From the NCBI GenBank assembly GCA_030407315.1, contig JALQPE010002509.1, forward strand, positions 1 to 64,000: a stretch of DNA of 64,000 bases, read 5' to 3'. Positions 43,793 to 55,800 of the stretch are shown piece by piece. This DNA is from Asparagopsis taxiformis (Eukaryota; Rhodophyta; Florideophyceae; Bonnemaisoniales; Bonnemaisoniaceae). Position numbers and translations under genes: made by a program. Numbering within the stretch: the stretch's first letter is position 1; every line of letters begins with the position of its first letter. The notes under the pieces were generated by a model, which was not told the origin of the DNA, ran no database searches, and was given only the letters and a program-made list of their open reading frames with translations.

Positions 43793-45828
43793 ACTGTTCA
43801 TTGACAAACTCGTGTGTAGCCCCATTTAGACCACTCACCACTGGTATCTGCTGAGTCACCGCGCACTGCCCTGGTGCTCCCTCCTGAATTCGCTTGGGCT
43901 GTCTCAATACATTCCGTACTATGCCTATGAAGCAGTCCCGTTATGGATCAGCGTTCTGCGTGTTCAGCACATCATCCCCACGTTACCAGAGCTGCAATTT
44001 CTCAGCGGTACGGGTATCATCAATCCTTAGCACAGATGTGATACAGCAGCCGATGCAGGTCAATTTCTAGACTCGTAATTTTGCACTCAAGAAGGGAGAT
44101 CGGTATGGAAATTGTCCAGGCATAACAAACCGCCTGTCCTGCTCTCCTGCAGAGCAAGCTCCATCGATCCAGTCGATCAGGAACCTGACGACATGTAGTC
44201 GGCGTTCGTTCCGGACGCGGAAAGGGCAAATTTTTGTGTGGCGTTTGCAGATTCAGTCGCAACGGGAAGCGATGAAACTTTCCGCATGGCGTTTGACTGC
44301 GGTTTATCTGAGACAGACATCGAGCGATCGGTGTTTCTGTCCAGATGAAGCTGGAGATCAATGCCGTATTTGAGCTGATAATTGGAGCAAAGATTTGAAA
44401 CAAATTTTCTGTGCAAATTTACGACACGACACGGCGGAGGGTGGATAACTCAACGTTAGATGTTATTGGTTGAGCCAACATTACAAGACCGTACCGACGA
44501 CACGCGCAATCATTGATTTTTCGCTCATTGCTTAGAGAGCAAAACTGTCCAATGGTCGTATCAAGTTAGACCAGCACATATTTCCGCAACATCTTGGTGG
44601 AACGAAGTCGGTGCTCACGAAAGCCTGAGAGCTGCCTTGAGTCGAGGATTTTGTACGCCGCCTTATCTGTGGTAGTTTCATACTGCGTTGTTTCACCGTT
44701 GGACTTGTGCCACGCACACTTGGATCTCTCTCCATACGTACGTGTAGATAAGATGTGAATTGAGCTACAATAGCATACCAAACTGGAAACCAGTATCTAC
44801 ATGCTTTGTGAGAATATAATGCCTCTTCCTCGAGAAAAGGCCTCCTTCGGAATACTAGATTTCATTCAACCATATCCATCCATCTCCCATCGCTTCAGCA
44901 TGAAATCATCACCATTCCATCCATCACAACGTTCGTCTCTATCCAAACACTACTCTCCACACATCTCCCCGATCTTTCAGTCCGACCGTACCCGGCGGCG
45001 GCCGAGAGAAACGTACTGGCCATTGTTAAAAGTATCTACGACGGCAATGAGCGCATATATTAAATCATTCTCTATGTGCACACAGACCCTGATTGCCTCT
45101 CGTTTGTGGCAGAAATGAAACAAACACAAAGACTGCAACTCGTCCATGCGAGAAGCAAAAGCTACAGATTTTTAGCAAGTATCGATAGCTACAAAGAACC
45201 ACTGCAACGTTTATTCTAGACTTGTATACATTTTCATTAGCACTTACATTACCATACACGAATAGTATTGCATTAAAGATTTTTATGAGAATGACAGGGG
45301 TCAGCGGCCGGGTTCCCTCCAGCTCAGCTTGGCTCAGCTCCGGATGCAGATGTGGTGAAGGGAAGAGAGAAAAGTCAGATATTCTACCATGATCTGATTT
45401 GATTTGCAATCTGAGAACTTCTTGACTCCCAAAAGGTGTAAACAGTATCCCTGCATATTGGCATCGACCAAAAGAACTGCAGCACTAACTCAATTTTCAT
45501 TGCAGAGATCAGCACAACGTATTCGTCTTGAGTGTCACAAGTTGCAATTAGATGGCGCTGACTCGAAGCTAGGAGAGTTGGTAGTTGTGCCGAGTCGGCG
45601 TCTTCGGTTTGATCGCTCGTGTAAATATCCAAGCAAAATGGCAGGCAAGGAGATACAAAGCCACGCAACAATCAAGCTTACCACATTCCCCAGCCAGAAT
45701 CACCATAGAAATCCTTGCAGTCTGCATCACACAGATCATCTTACGCAGTGCGTGCTGCCCAGGTCGTTATTCGGCCCTATCCAGAAACACTTTCAGGCCT
45801 AGTGCAACCAGTAGATCTGAAATGGAAA
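43793..45828. other. Unique centre of the insertion, nothing recognised
   Basis: This is the spacer between the arms of the inverted repeat. Short frames on both strands lack motifs or credible starts. Confidence 0.4.
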
Positions 45829-47530
45829 TGGACGTCCGGTGAATGACCAGCGCAATTGCATTGCTGGCGAGCCCAGAAATTCTAAAATTTCAGTCAGAAA
45901 AAAAATGCAAAAATACATCGATTTGGGCGGTCGAAAGTGCCGTACGGCACACCCCCATCTCAAAAACATGTTCACATGTGCATGTTTTTGAGAATAGCCC
46001 AAAAAATAAAGCAATTCAGGACGTCCGCCGGACATAGGCTTGATTCTAATTTGGCCACAACGGCCCCAGAAGCTACCAAGCGCCCCGAGCGGCCCCTCCC
46101 CGCTCACTTACCCACTCACGCCCATCTTGCAGAAACGTTCCTGCTGGCCTCATCCATGCCTTCACATCCACATCATAATCCTCTGCTGAGCTGTTCACCT
46201 TGGACGCTCACTGGAAGTACTCGTCTTCGACGTCCGCCAATGCAGGACAACACCATGAATACTAAACCCACCGTGGATCTCAGTCATCAACGGTGGGCGT
46301 CCTATAAATGACTGCTATAGAACCATTGCCCCAAGCCCTCCAGTTTGGACGCTCAGCCAACAGCGATTGCTGCTCTACCTCCTTGGTCGTTCTCCGATGC
46401 ATGTAAATGCGCCAAAGTACGACCGATGGGGCAGTCCAAACTTTTTGAACCAGTGCACGCCTAGGGATACCACAAGGTTCGTCATACACACACAAACACA
46501 CAAACACACAAACAACCACGCACTGCAGCACCCAACTTTCGCATGCGTCAGTGATGTGCTGCTGCAGTGTGTATGCGCTGTGCGGTAGCAAGATTTCCAT
46601 GCTTGCAGCCATTCACATCCAGACATCCAGCCGCCGACCAGGGAAGCCGTTTGCAGCCGATTCTCCCTTGTCTGCATGGCATCTCGGTGCTGTCAACACT
46701 TGCTTAGTTGCTGCGATGCGAGCAAATGTGCAGCACTAGCCTAACTTGAAATGGACGTCCAGTGGAAGTCCGGCTCGGTTACATTGCTGGTCAGCCCTGA
46801 AATTCTAAAATGTTGGGCTGAGAAATAGCTGCAAAACTGTATCCATGTGCAATACTCGACCAACCTGAAATGGACGTCCGGTGAATGTCCAGCTCAATTG
46901 CATTGCTGGCGAGCCCAGAAATTCTAAAATTTCAGTCAGAAAAAAATTGCAAAATTATATCGATTTGGGCGGTCGAAAGTGCCGTACGGCAGACCCCCAT
47001 CTCAAAAACATGTTCACATGTGCATGTTTTTGAGAATAGCCCAAATTTCAATTCAAATCAAGGTGTCTAATTTGGCCACAACGGCCCCAGGAACCGGCTG
47101 CTGCCCCGACCGGGGTCATCACTGGCTTCTGTAAGCACTAACTGTAAGCCAAAATCGCGTCTTACGAAGGGTCGATTTCAGGCTCAACACGTCAGGGACA
47201 GGTCTTGGTCCTTGTTTCATCATGGTCCCGCCCTACTCTCTCACGATCAACCTGAAATGGACGTCCGGTGGATGTCCAGCTCGATTGCATTGCTGGCCAG
47301 CCCAGAAATTCTAAAATTTCCGAAAAATCAATTTGGTGGCTCAGCATCTCCTGTGCAGAAAACTCTCGCACTCATTTCTGATATACGTTTTGACGTGTTT
47401 TTTACTTTTAAGCATCAGGAAAGGCGTTACGGAAAATTGGGACTACGCCACTTGTGAGCCGCGTCGTCTGAGATAGCGAGTAGAGTTTGTTGTATAGTAT
47501 TTATATTGTACTCCAAATGTGCGTTCGAGA
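45829..47530 (-). repeat. Right arm of the large internal inverted repeat
   Basis: Reverse complement of 40378-43206. Compared with the left arm it lacks about 1 kb (two hairpin units) and most of the TGTGTTTG array. It is near-identical for the inner 650 bp and increasingly diverged outwards past 47340. Confidence 0.85.
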
Positions 47531-48263
47531 CCTCGTTTGTAATGTTCTCGTGGTTTTGTGGGTATCAGTTTTGTGCTCACTTCTGGCAGCCCAATGGTGG
47601 AATGTGCCTGAGCGATCAATCATCACCGCTAGGTCACACATTTTGCTGGCAACGTGCGCTTGGAAGGATGAATGACCGCCGTGGGAGATGGATTTTCAAT
47701 TAATTCATTTGAAATAATAAAATTATATTAATTGCGAACTTCATGGAATAAGTTTGTGCTTTACAGTGGATATTACAGGGATCATTTAAGGGAAGCAAAT
47801 GGATTGTGATATATATGATTATACCATTCCGATGTTCTCGATCCGGATCTCATCATTCGGGAGTTCAGAGACCATGGCTTGGGCCATTATTAATCTCAAT
47901 ACCGGCGATGATATGGAGTATGCACAGCAGGACTTAAGCTGACGTTGAAAGCTGTCCAGTCGACGCCGCAGGTACATTTAACCTGTGGAATTCCACTTCT
48001 CCGCCGTCACTGGCTGAGGTTCTTTGGTCGTGTTTCCTTTGTTTGGTGTAGAGGATAGAACGACGGTGAGTATGCCAGTTTGGAGAGTATGCAGCGAGGG
48101 AAGCGTGTGTTTTGAGTCGTACTGTTGTCGTTGATGCGATATTGATTCATTAGAAGCTTCGTGAGTCATGGTTTGCATGTTGTGAACCATGGGAGGCAGG
48201 TAAGTAAGTGAGTCTCGCGGGTGTGCAATAAGGGATGCATGGGTTTTTAGTCTGACTGTTCTG
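47531..48263. other. Non-coding, nothing recognised
   Basis: An AT-rich stretch between the right palindrome arm and the splice-signal-like repeats. No supported gene. Confidence 0.4.
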
Positions 48264-49460
48264 GTTCATTTTGATGTTGTATAGGTGGTGCAGGAATAGT
48301 GATGAAGTAAGGTAAGTTTCATTGAGCTGAAAGACGGGTTTCGCGATGAAATGGAATGCTGACTACATTTTTTCGTTGCACGATTTGTGAATTATTGGTT
48401 GTATTGTTTGTATGATGCAACGAGATGAAGAGGTTAAGTGCGTCCTGAGGGTATGAAGCGAGGGAAGTGTTTGTTTTAAATGTGACTGTCGTCTTTTATG
48501 CAATATTTATTTATTGGGAGCTTAGTGAGTCATGGTGCATATTTGCTGAAGGGTGGAAAGGAGGTAGGTGAGCATTTGAGGGGTGCAGTGAGTGGAATGT
48601 GGGTTTTGAGTCTGACTGCTGTGGTTGATGTTGATTTTGTGTAGGTGATTCTGGAATGGTGATGACGGAAGGTAAGTTACATTGAGCGCCTAGTTAAGTT
48701 GCGCGAAGATATGGAATGCTGACTACATTTTTTTGTACAATTTTTGACTTATGGTTTCTATTGTGTGCAGGATACAACGAGGGTAAGTGAGTTCTGAGGG
48801 TATGCAGCGAGGGAAGCATGGGTTTTCAGTCCGACTGTTGTTGTTGATTTCGATTTTTTGTAGGTGATGCAGGAATGGTGATGACGGAAGGTAAGTTGCA
48901 TTTAGCGCGCAGTCCGGTGGTGCGAAGATGCGGAATGTTGACTTCATTTGTTGGTTGTGAGATTTTCGACTTTTGGTATGTATTGTGTGTAGAATGAAAC
49001 GAGAGTAAGTGAGTTCTGAGGGTATGCATCGAGAGAAGTGTTTGTTTCGAATCTGACTATTGCAGTTAATGCGATATTTATTCATTGGAAGCTTATCCAG
49101 TCATGGTGCGTATTGTGTCGAGCGAAGGAAAGTGCGGAAGTTTTGAGAGTATGCTGAGAGGGACATGTGGGTTTTGAGTCCGACTGTTGTGGTTGATTTC
49201 GATTTTATGCAGGTGATGCTGGAATGGTGATGACAGAAGGTAAGTTTCATTGAGCGCCAAGACTTGTTTTGCGAAGATATGGACTGCTGACTTTGATTAT
49301 TCATTGCAAGGTTTTTGGATCATGGTTTGTATTGTGTGTAGGATGGATGAGAGGTAAGTAAGGGATTTTCTAAGATATCTGGCGTGGTAAGCGTTGCTTT
49401 TGAATCTGACTGTTGGGGTTGATGTTGTGTATGTGATGCAGGAGTGGTGAAGCAGGAATG
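48264..49460 (+). repeat. Degenerate repeats with regularly placed splice-site-like signals
   Basis: Four copies of a 27-bp block of the form GTGATGCTGGAATGGTGATG (then ACAGAAG) sit at 48285-48311, 48645-48671, 48864-48890 and 49213-49239, with a truncated fifth near 49432. Each is preceded by a T-rich run ending in TAG or CAG and followed by GTAAGT. A second block (GATACAACGAGG-like, about 12 bp) is likewise preceded by TTGTGTGCAG/TAG and followed by GTAAGTGAG near 48770, 49000 and 49345. Spacings alternate roughly 360 and 219 bp. They look like tandemly duplicated micro-exons with introns. No protein is inferred, because the blocks contain stops in some frames. Confidence 0.65.
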
Positions 49461-49799
49461 GCAGGACTCAGGGAGAGTGAAGAAGGGATCTAGGAAGATG
49501 GGGAATGAAGCTGTGAGGTGTTTCTGGTATGTGTATATTTTCAGGCATACGATAGAAGTAAGAGTGGGTTTCAAGTCGTGTAAGATTTTGCTGACCATGT
49601 TCGTGTTTCATGTCTTGATGATTTAATGGGCTGGGGTGGTGTCGAGGAAAGCGGGGATGGTATTGGGAAGGAGCAGATTTTTTGTAATCTAGGTCGTGAG
49701 GGTTCTTGAAGTATGTGCGGATGGTGGTGCATGGCGTTCGGATGGTAGGGAGAACGCGATAGTGAGGGAGATGGGTGATCGACGGTATGCTGACAGGTA

Positions 49800-49935
49800 T
49801 TTTGTATTCTGGCTGGATACGTATTCCATATTCTAGCTGGATACATATTCCGTATCCTGGCTTGATACGTATTTCCTATTCTAACCGGGTATTTATTTCC
49901 TATTCTGACCAGATATGTATTTCCTATTCTAGAGA
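49800..49935 (+). repeat. 27-bp tandem repeat (about five copies)
   Basis: Period-27 units of the type TTCTGGCTGGATACGTATTC are repeated with substitutions. The short open frame across it is a by-product of the period being divisible by three. Confidence 0.8.
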
Positions 49936-50054
49936 GACGTATTGTATACGAGCAGTTTCGTAAATGAGAGAATAAAATACGGTCCGATATGGGCCCTTAA
50001 TTTACCATCCGCTGTAATTTCTTCCCTCCGGGTTTTTGCTGATATATTGTATAC

Positions 50055-50358
50055 TGGATGTCGGGTCCTAGTATCCGGCCAAACGTACTAGAAAAACTGG
50101 ATGTCGGGTCCTAGTACTCCGCCAAACGTACTAGAGAAAGTGGATGTCGGGTCCTAGTATTCCGCCGAACGTACTAGAGAAAGTGGATGTCGGGTCCTAG
50201 GATCCCGCTGAATGTACTAGAGAAATTGGATGTCGGGTCCTAGTATTCCGCTGAATGTACTAGAGAAATTGGATGTCGGGTCCTAGTATTCCGCCGAACG
50301 TACTAGAGAAAGTGGATGTCGGGTCCTAGTATTCCGCCGAACGTACTAGAGAAAGTGG
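50055..50358 (+). repeat. Right subterminal array, seven ~43-bp units
   Basis: Units of GGATGTCGGGTCCTAGTATT followed by CCGCCGAACGTACTAGAGAAA are repeated seven times and end about 100 bp inside the right terminus. They resemble the left subterminal words (CTAGTA, GGACGTCC). In CACTA and related transposons such arrays bind the transposase. Confidence 0.88.
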
Positions 50359-50454
50359 ACGTCCGCATCCAAAAAATTTTTATTTTTTTTCGGACGCGGA
50401 CGTTCATTTGTTCTAGTAAATCTCGGGGCCGACTAGGACCCGTACTAGAGAGAC

Positions 50455-50488
50455 TGGACGTCCGCGTCCACTTCCGAAAACACAGACG
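50455..50488 (-). repeat. Right terminal inverted repeat
   Basis: It ends CCGAAAACACAGACG, followed by AA. Its reverse complement starts CGTCTGTGTTTTCGG and matches the left terminus. Confidence 0.9.
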
Positions 50489-51960
50489 AAGGCGGCAGAG
50501 AAAACTCGGAGTACGATATTCTGGAGCCGGAAGAGTTGGCGAGTGTTGCGTGTGAAATAGTTCGAGTTCTTCGGCCTGGCGGTCATGCTCTAATCTATTC
50601 CAGCGTGCGCCAACTCGTGGCATGGATGGATGCAATCAGAAATGCCGAGCCTGGCAAGACGATTGTGGACAGTGTTCCAGTCGTGCTATCTCGCCGACCA
50701 CACAGCTTTACGTCCAATCCATCGACGAAAACGTGCACACTGCATAATATGCACGATTTCGTTATCCATGCGTATAAGCGGGGGAAGGGTATGTCTGCGT
50801 ACGATATGGTGGATTACAGGTTGCACAATCCGGACATATCGAGGCACCCTGGGTTCACCAACGCGATTGACAACGTTCCGAGGTTGTCGGCTGGTGAAGC
50901 TCAATACGATGGGCAGAACAACCGACTGCGCCATGAGCAGAAGGCGTTGACCACTCTTCGTGAGCTTCTGGAACGATTTTCGAAGCAGAACGATATCGTG
51001 ATGGATTTCTTCTCGGGAACATACAGCACAGCCATAGCGTGTATGACGTTGAGGGATGGTACGTATCGTCGGTTCATTGGGTGTGAGAAGGAAAAAATGT
51101 GCCACGATGCATCGCAGGAGTGGATACTGCATGCTTTCGTCAGTGAGGTGAAAGCCGGGCGATATGGGGGGATCTTGCAGCGTGAGGTGGAGAGTATTCT
51201 TGGGGACGAGTCGGTACCGGTCACAGGAAAAGCTCCAAGGCTTCGTCAGAAGCACATCTCAGATGCACCAGAAGGTTTACCTGCTGTGACAGCATTGCCG
51301 AACCATCTGCTTGTGTTCGTTGCGTCAATGAAGAAGGACGGGTCTATGCTTCACAGATTGAGCGGGGTGCCTATGGACCAGTGGCCGGCCGAGGACATGC
51401 ACTCGTTTTGGAGCATAGACCCGGACGCGATTCTGGCTGCTGATGCCGCATTCTACGGTGTCTATGTTTCGCAATCGGAGGTAAGAGGTGGTGGGTTTGG
51501 CGTATTCGCTGCGAAGAAACTGAAGAAGGGGACGGTCATTGGCTGGTACAACGGGACGATATTCTATGCGAAGATTCGAGACTCGGAACCGCAGAGATCA
51601 GTGATGTACGGCCCGGAAGGATTTGGGTGCACAGGAGAGAGGTTCCAGGACTACAACATGGAATTGGAAACCACGTACATAGGGAGGGGTGCACCTGTTC
51701 GGAAGGTCTGGCTCGTTCCAGCGGTCTATAATTGTACCAGCTACCTCAATGATTGTCGGGTCATTGACGGAACGGAGAAAGCGACCGAGGTGAGTCGAAC
51801 ACAGTCAGCCGAGTTTCGACAAGGCGATGCCATAGACAAACCGGACTTTGCTTCAAATATCAAGAATCCCCATGCTGTCAAGGTCGTTCTGACCAGAGAC
51901 GTTGAAGCTGATGAGGAGATATTTGCTGACTATGGTAGAAAATATTGGCCAGCTAACTGA
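50489..51960 (+). pseudogene. ParB/MTase-SET gene, set B: 3' part after the insertion
   Basis: Sequence resumes with GGRENSEYDILEPEELASVA, which aligns with SGRGNSGYDVLRQEEIEDTV of the set A protein, directly after its DPPY box. It continues with LRPGGHALIYSS, RHEQKALTTLRELLERF and motif I VMDFFSGTYSTAIACM with RRFIGCEK. The SET domain (about 51440-51957) has GGGFGVFAAKKLKKGTVIGW, CTSYLNDCR and the terminal DVEADEEIFADYGRKYW, closer to the SET consensus than in set A. The first in-frame ATG is only at about 50620, so an independent protein from this part would lack motif IV and the target region start. It could at most make a SET-containing fragment. Confidence 0.85.
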
Positions 51961-52807
51961 GCTACTTTGATAGATTTGATTAAACACGCATTGACAGAGA
52001 CAAGAGACTGTGCATCATCTTCCAAGAGCGCTAGATATTATAGACTACACTACAACAATCGTGACATGACTGCAGGAAGGCATCTGCGGCCTGGAGTGCA
52101 AACTATCCACTTTTCTACTGCTATACCTATGGATACGAAAAGGAGAGAAACTAGAAAGATGTGAGTGAGAAATTGTGTAGCAACGCAGCATGTAGAACAC
52201 CAGTAAGAGAGCGATGTAGGAGAAGCAGTCACCCCATTACAGTGCGGGCCGTTTACCGGGGATGCTGACAGCAAAGTCATCGTTACGATGACTTTGCTGT
52301 AAGGAACCCTGGTAAACGGCTTCGGCTGTAAGCAGGAGGGAGTTTCGTCCTTCTCCCATCTTGGTAAAGGTAAGAAGCGAAGTGTGAAGTCGGGAAAATT
52401 GCTCAGCAAAGGTCTGTACGGCTGTGAGCAGCTCTCAGGAGTATTTTACCTCACGTGGTCTCTGTTCAGTGTATACCCTGTATATGTATAGGTAGCCTAG
52501 TGTAGGTGGGAAGATAGACGAAAATTCTACCAAGAATTTATCACGGTGACGGCTGTCGTACTCGAAATCTGCGCGTTGTCAAGGGTTGAAACTAGTCTCC
52601 CCCTACGGCCTAGCTAGTAAAATCATATAACGTTGTAGACTAATATTTAAAAGTAGCAATCAATCTGCTGAGTAGCACTAAACTATGAGATGAAGGACAG
52701 ATGTATAGATGAGAATTGAAAAGTGGGCTAAGATAACAATGTTGAGATGAGAAAGACATAGCTTTATAGCAGGGAACAGTAGTATAGGTTTTAATACTTC
52801 TGATATG
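51961..52807. other. Intergenic between convergent set B genes
   Basis: The 3' ends of the MTase-SET gene (plus) and the ParB-2OG gene (minus) face each other here. Apart from the foldback at 52237-52334 nothing is recognised. Confidence 0.4.
52237..52334. repeat. TTACAG foldback element, short form
   Basis: Nested palindromes: outer TTACAG...CTGTAA, middle GCCGTTTACC...GGTAAACGGC, and inner ACAGCAAAGTCATCG with its inverted copy CGATGACTTTGCTGT. It is related to the elements at 56655 and 58270. Confidence 0.85.
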
Positions 52808-55800
52808 CTATCTATTGCTCCTATCGTACTTGTAATATTCGACGGTGTGGATGTGGTCCGTGAGGACGTCCTTCTCCGTCTTCAAGTAGATGTGGCCGCG
52901 CGTGGGCAGGCCATAGACTAGCTTTTCGCCCGCAGGAATATCTCCGCGCTTGAAGCCGACCCCGTAATGGTAAAGGTCACCGCGACCAACCAATACGGAA
53001 TAGGGTGGCACATACAGCCTATGAATGGGAACCTTCCACATATCGGCGTCCGGATTGGCCAGGCATACATGACTATAAGGGGCAGCTACTATAGAGAATC
53101 CATCTGCTCCGCTCGACATCATGAAATATGATGGAGACTCGGTAGGTCCTGCAACACGACTCGTTGATACCTTGAAGTCCGTGTGCCCATCCTGGTCCGC
53201 AGCCCCATCTGCTGTAAGAAGCAGCCGCAATCCTGTCTTCGGGAAGAAGACAGGATCATCACCCTCCATTCCCAACTTCAAGAACTCCGCACAAACACCA
53301 AGAGCAAGCTCTGCCACCAACTTGTTCTTGTACATCTCCAAATTCCCCTCCTCCAACTTGTCGCACAACTCACGCCGCGGCAGAGAGAGGCGCCCACGAC
53401 CACCATCGATGCGGTCCTTCGCATCACCCACGTTGTGGATGAACTGCCACGGCGAAGGATCGAAGCCGGGCTTTGCGAAAGCTGGCGGCTCGTCCTGTGG
53501 CTCCCTGTCGTCATCGTTAGAATCAGACTGCTGGGAGGGTTTTTCAACCTCCTCAACCAGCGGGAACTGCCTAGCGAAGTGACCGAACAGCTCATGCGTC
53601 GCATTACCAGCCGTGGACGATGCCAACAGGCCTTCCATAACAATAACACCCAAGTTTTCCAACAATGCCTTCTTCACCGCAAAGTACCTGTCCACCACCG
53701 TATCCTCAGCACCCGGCGATGTAGCTGCCTGGAATGCTGCCGCCCTCATTTCCGCCCTAACCGTCTCCACCGTCGTACTTTCCATATAGTACTTCATCCG
53801 GCTGCCAGACGCAATTGCGCTGGGGAGAACGGCGGCCACATTCTCATCGACGATACTGTCGGGAATGGGATTCTCCTGGGCGTCGTCGAACTGGAGAACC
53901 GGCTCCCGAGAGCGACCTCGGGAAGCCGACTTGGATTTCTTTGACGACGACTTCGAAGAAGTCTCACCGAGCCTTCTCTTTTTGGTAGAAGGCTCGGGCG
54001 TCGCAGAAGCTGCTTCCAAGTTACGCTTCCCGAGGATGGAGCTTTCACCCGCATCCTCGGGGGCGCTCTCCAGTTCGACTACCTCCACAGCACCACCCGC
54101 CGTTCCACCACGACCGGAACGACTCGCTTGCAGGCGGGTACTCCTTCTGGGCATCACTTTCCTCCCAGAAGTTTCCACTCCGGGCGGTGCAGAATCACTG
54201 ACTTCAATGACATCTTCGTCAGGATCTGCACCGCCCTTCGCACTGCTGCCCTCGACCACATTCTCGGGAGTAGGGCCCTCCGTCGAAATCCTTGCAACCG
54301 TCTTCTGTCCAACCCCACCGGATGGTGAAGGGACGAAACTGTCATCGCTGGAGCTTCCCGAACTGCTAGCAGATGCAGAACGGGAAGCTTCGACAGCGGG
54401 GGCCGGAGCAGCAGGGTGCTGCTCGGCAGCCGGAGTCGCAGGCTCAGGCTGCGAAGCCGGTGAGACCTGCTCCTGCGCGGCTTGGACAGGACGGTTGGGG
54501 GTACCAGTCCCGGCGTGGGAAACTGGACCAGACTGTTCACTGCCAGCCTGGGGACCACGCGCAGTCGGCTTGACCGGGGTCACCGCAGGGGAGGATGCAG
54601 ACACGGCAGGGGTAGTGAGAGGAACAGGGGCAACCTCGGAATTGCTGGCAGATTCCAGTTGAGGTGGTGGGGGCAAAGGGATGGAGGATGAAGGGATGGG
54701 CAAGGAATTGGAAGAGGAAGGGATGGGGGCATCATCACCACATGTGGCTGGGAGCGCAGCATGTGGGATGTCTGGGTACATCGCGTGAAAGCGTTTCCGC
54801 ATAATCATGTCGCGGTACCCAGTGACGCGCAGGAGCATTTTCCTGGCGTCCTTCCCGAAGACAGACTTCTTACGGGGAAAAATGTTCTCCGACTTGTAAC
54901 CATCGGGGGGGCCTTCCTTGGGACGGAAGTCTGCCCAACACCCCTTCTTGGGGACCATCTGAGCAAGAACTTCGACAACGCGCGAGCGAATGTCGAAGCT
55001 CTTGCTCGGGTCACCCACGCTGGGAATTGACCCATCCAGCATCCGCAACACATCCGACACGTTCCAGTACTCGGCCACCTCCTTCACGTACCCGAAGATT
55101 TCCAACAAACCAGCAATCCATTCCTGCCCAATGGTGCCAACCGAGTACGGTTTCAGCCCGGCCGACCGACGGCTACAAGTGTAGCGCGCCGTCATCTCCA
55201 GGATGAAACACTTCTGCACATCCGGAGCACTCCTGAACGACCCATTGAACAACAAGTTCACCGTACAACCAGCCAGATCCTCGGTCGAAGAGAACTGCAC
55301 GAACTCCGGCCTGTTCGGGATGCTCGACCAGTACTTGAAAGCAGGGCTTTCAATGGTCTTGAAACCTCGGGCGATGGAGACGTAGCGCATGAGCTGTCTC
55401 GGACGAATCCAGCTCAGCGCTTTCCGTTCTTTGATGTATTGAACGGTCGGCTCGATCTTCTTCTTTCCCAGGCGGTGGATATTGATGAACTCCATCACAG
55501 AGCACACATTGTCAGCAACTGTTACCTCGCTGACATTGTGGGTGTGGAAGTTCATCAGCCGTGAAAGCGGGAGTACTTCTTCGGAGCAGAAGACATCCCG
55601 GCCAAGCCGAGTCGGTGGGAGGAGAAGGTCGACTGGAATAGTTCCAAAGCGACGGTAGATGTCAGACTTGACAAACTCCTCCCACTCTGGACTGTCCTTC
55701 GCAGGAGCAGGTCCAGCCGACTCGAGAATGGCCTTCAACGCGGTCACTCGGTGAGATCCATCGACGTATTGCAGTCGGACTTTGGCATTGGAATCAATCA

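Larger units (their letters stand above)
38953..50488. mobile_element. 11.5-kb terminal-inverted-repeat insertion inside the MTase gene
   Basis: The two ends are inverted copies of one another over at least 34 bp (32 identical), beginning CGTCTGTGTT and running into GGACGCGGACGTCC. They are flanked by AA on both sides, a possible 2-bp target duplication; that choice keeps the MTase frame across the junction. Subterminal repeats rich in GGACGTCC/GGATGTCC and CTAGTA lie just inside both ends. The interior is a long imperfect palindrome (40378-43206 against 45829-47530) around a 2.6-kb unique centre. No transposase was recognised, so it is probably non-autonomous. A 2-3-bp duplication and subterminal repeats would suit a CACTA-type mobiliser such as the one encoded at 58.7-62.5 kb, but the CGTCTG terminus is not the classical CACTA. 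Confidence 0.85.

Noticed and set aside
49775..49963. 62-codon Tyr/Ser/Ile-rich frame
   Set aside because: It is produced by a 27-bp tandem repeat whose period is a multiple of three. No independent evidence of coding.
38945..50498. AGGCGG as a 6-8-bp target-site duplication of the 11.5-kb insertion
   Set aside because: AGGCGG occurs on both sides, but using it as the duplication puts the two MTase halves out of frame. The AA choice restores the frame and gives perfect terminal repeats.
36955..51960. ParB and beta-class MTase as a sign of bacterial contamination or a prophage
   Set aside because: The fused SET domain, eukaryotic retrotransposon, Tudor-like neighbours and NLS-like motifs argue for a resident eukaryotic locus, though the domains may ultimately derive from bacteria or phages.
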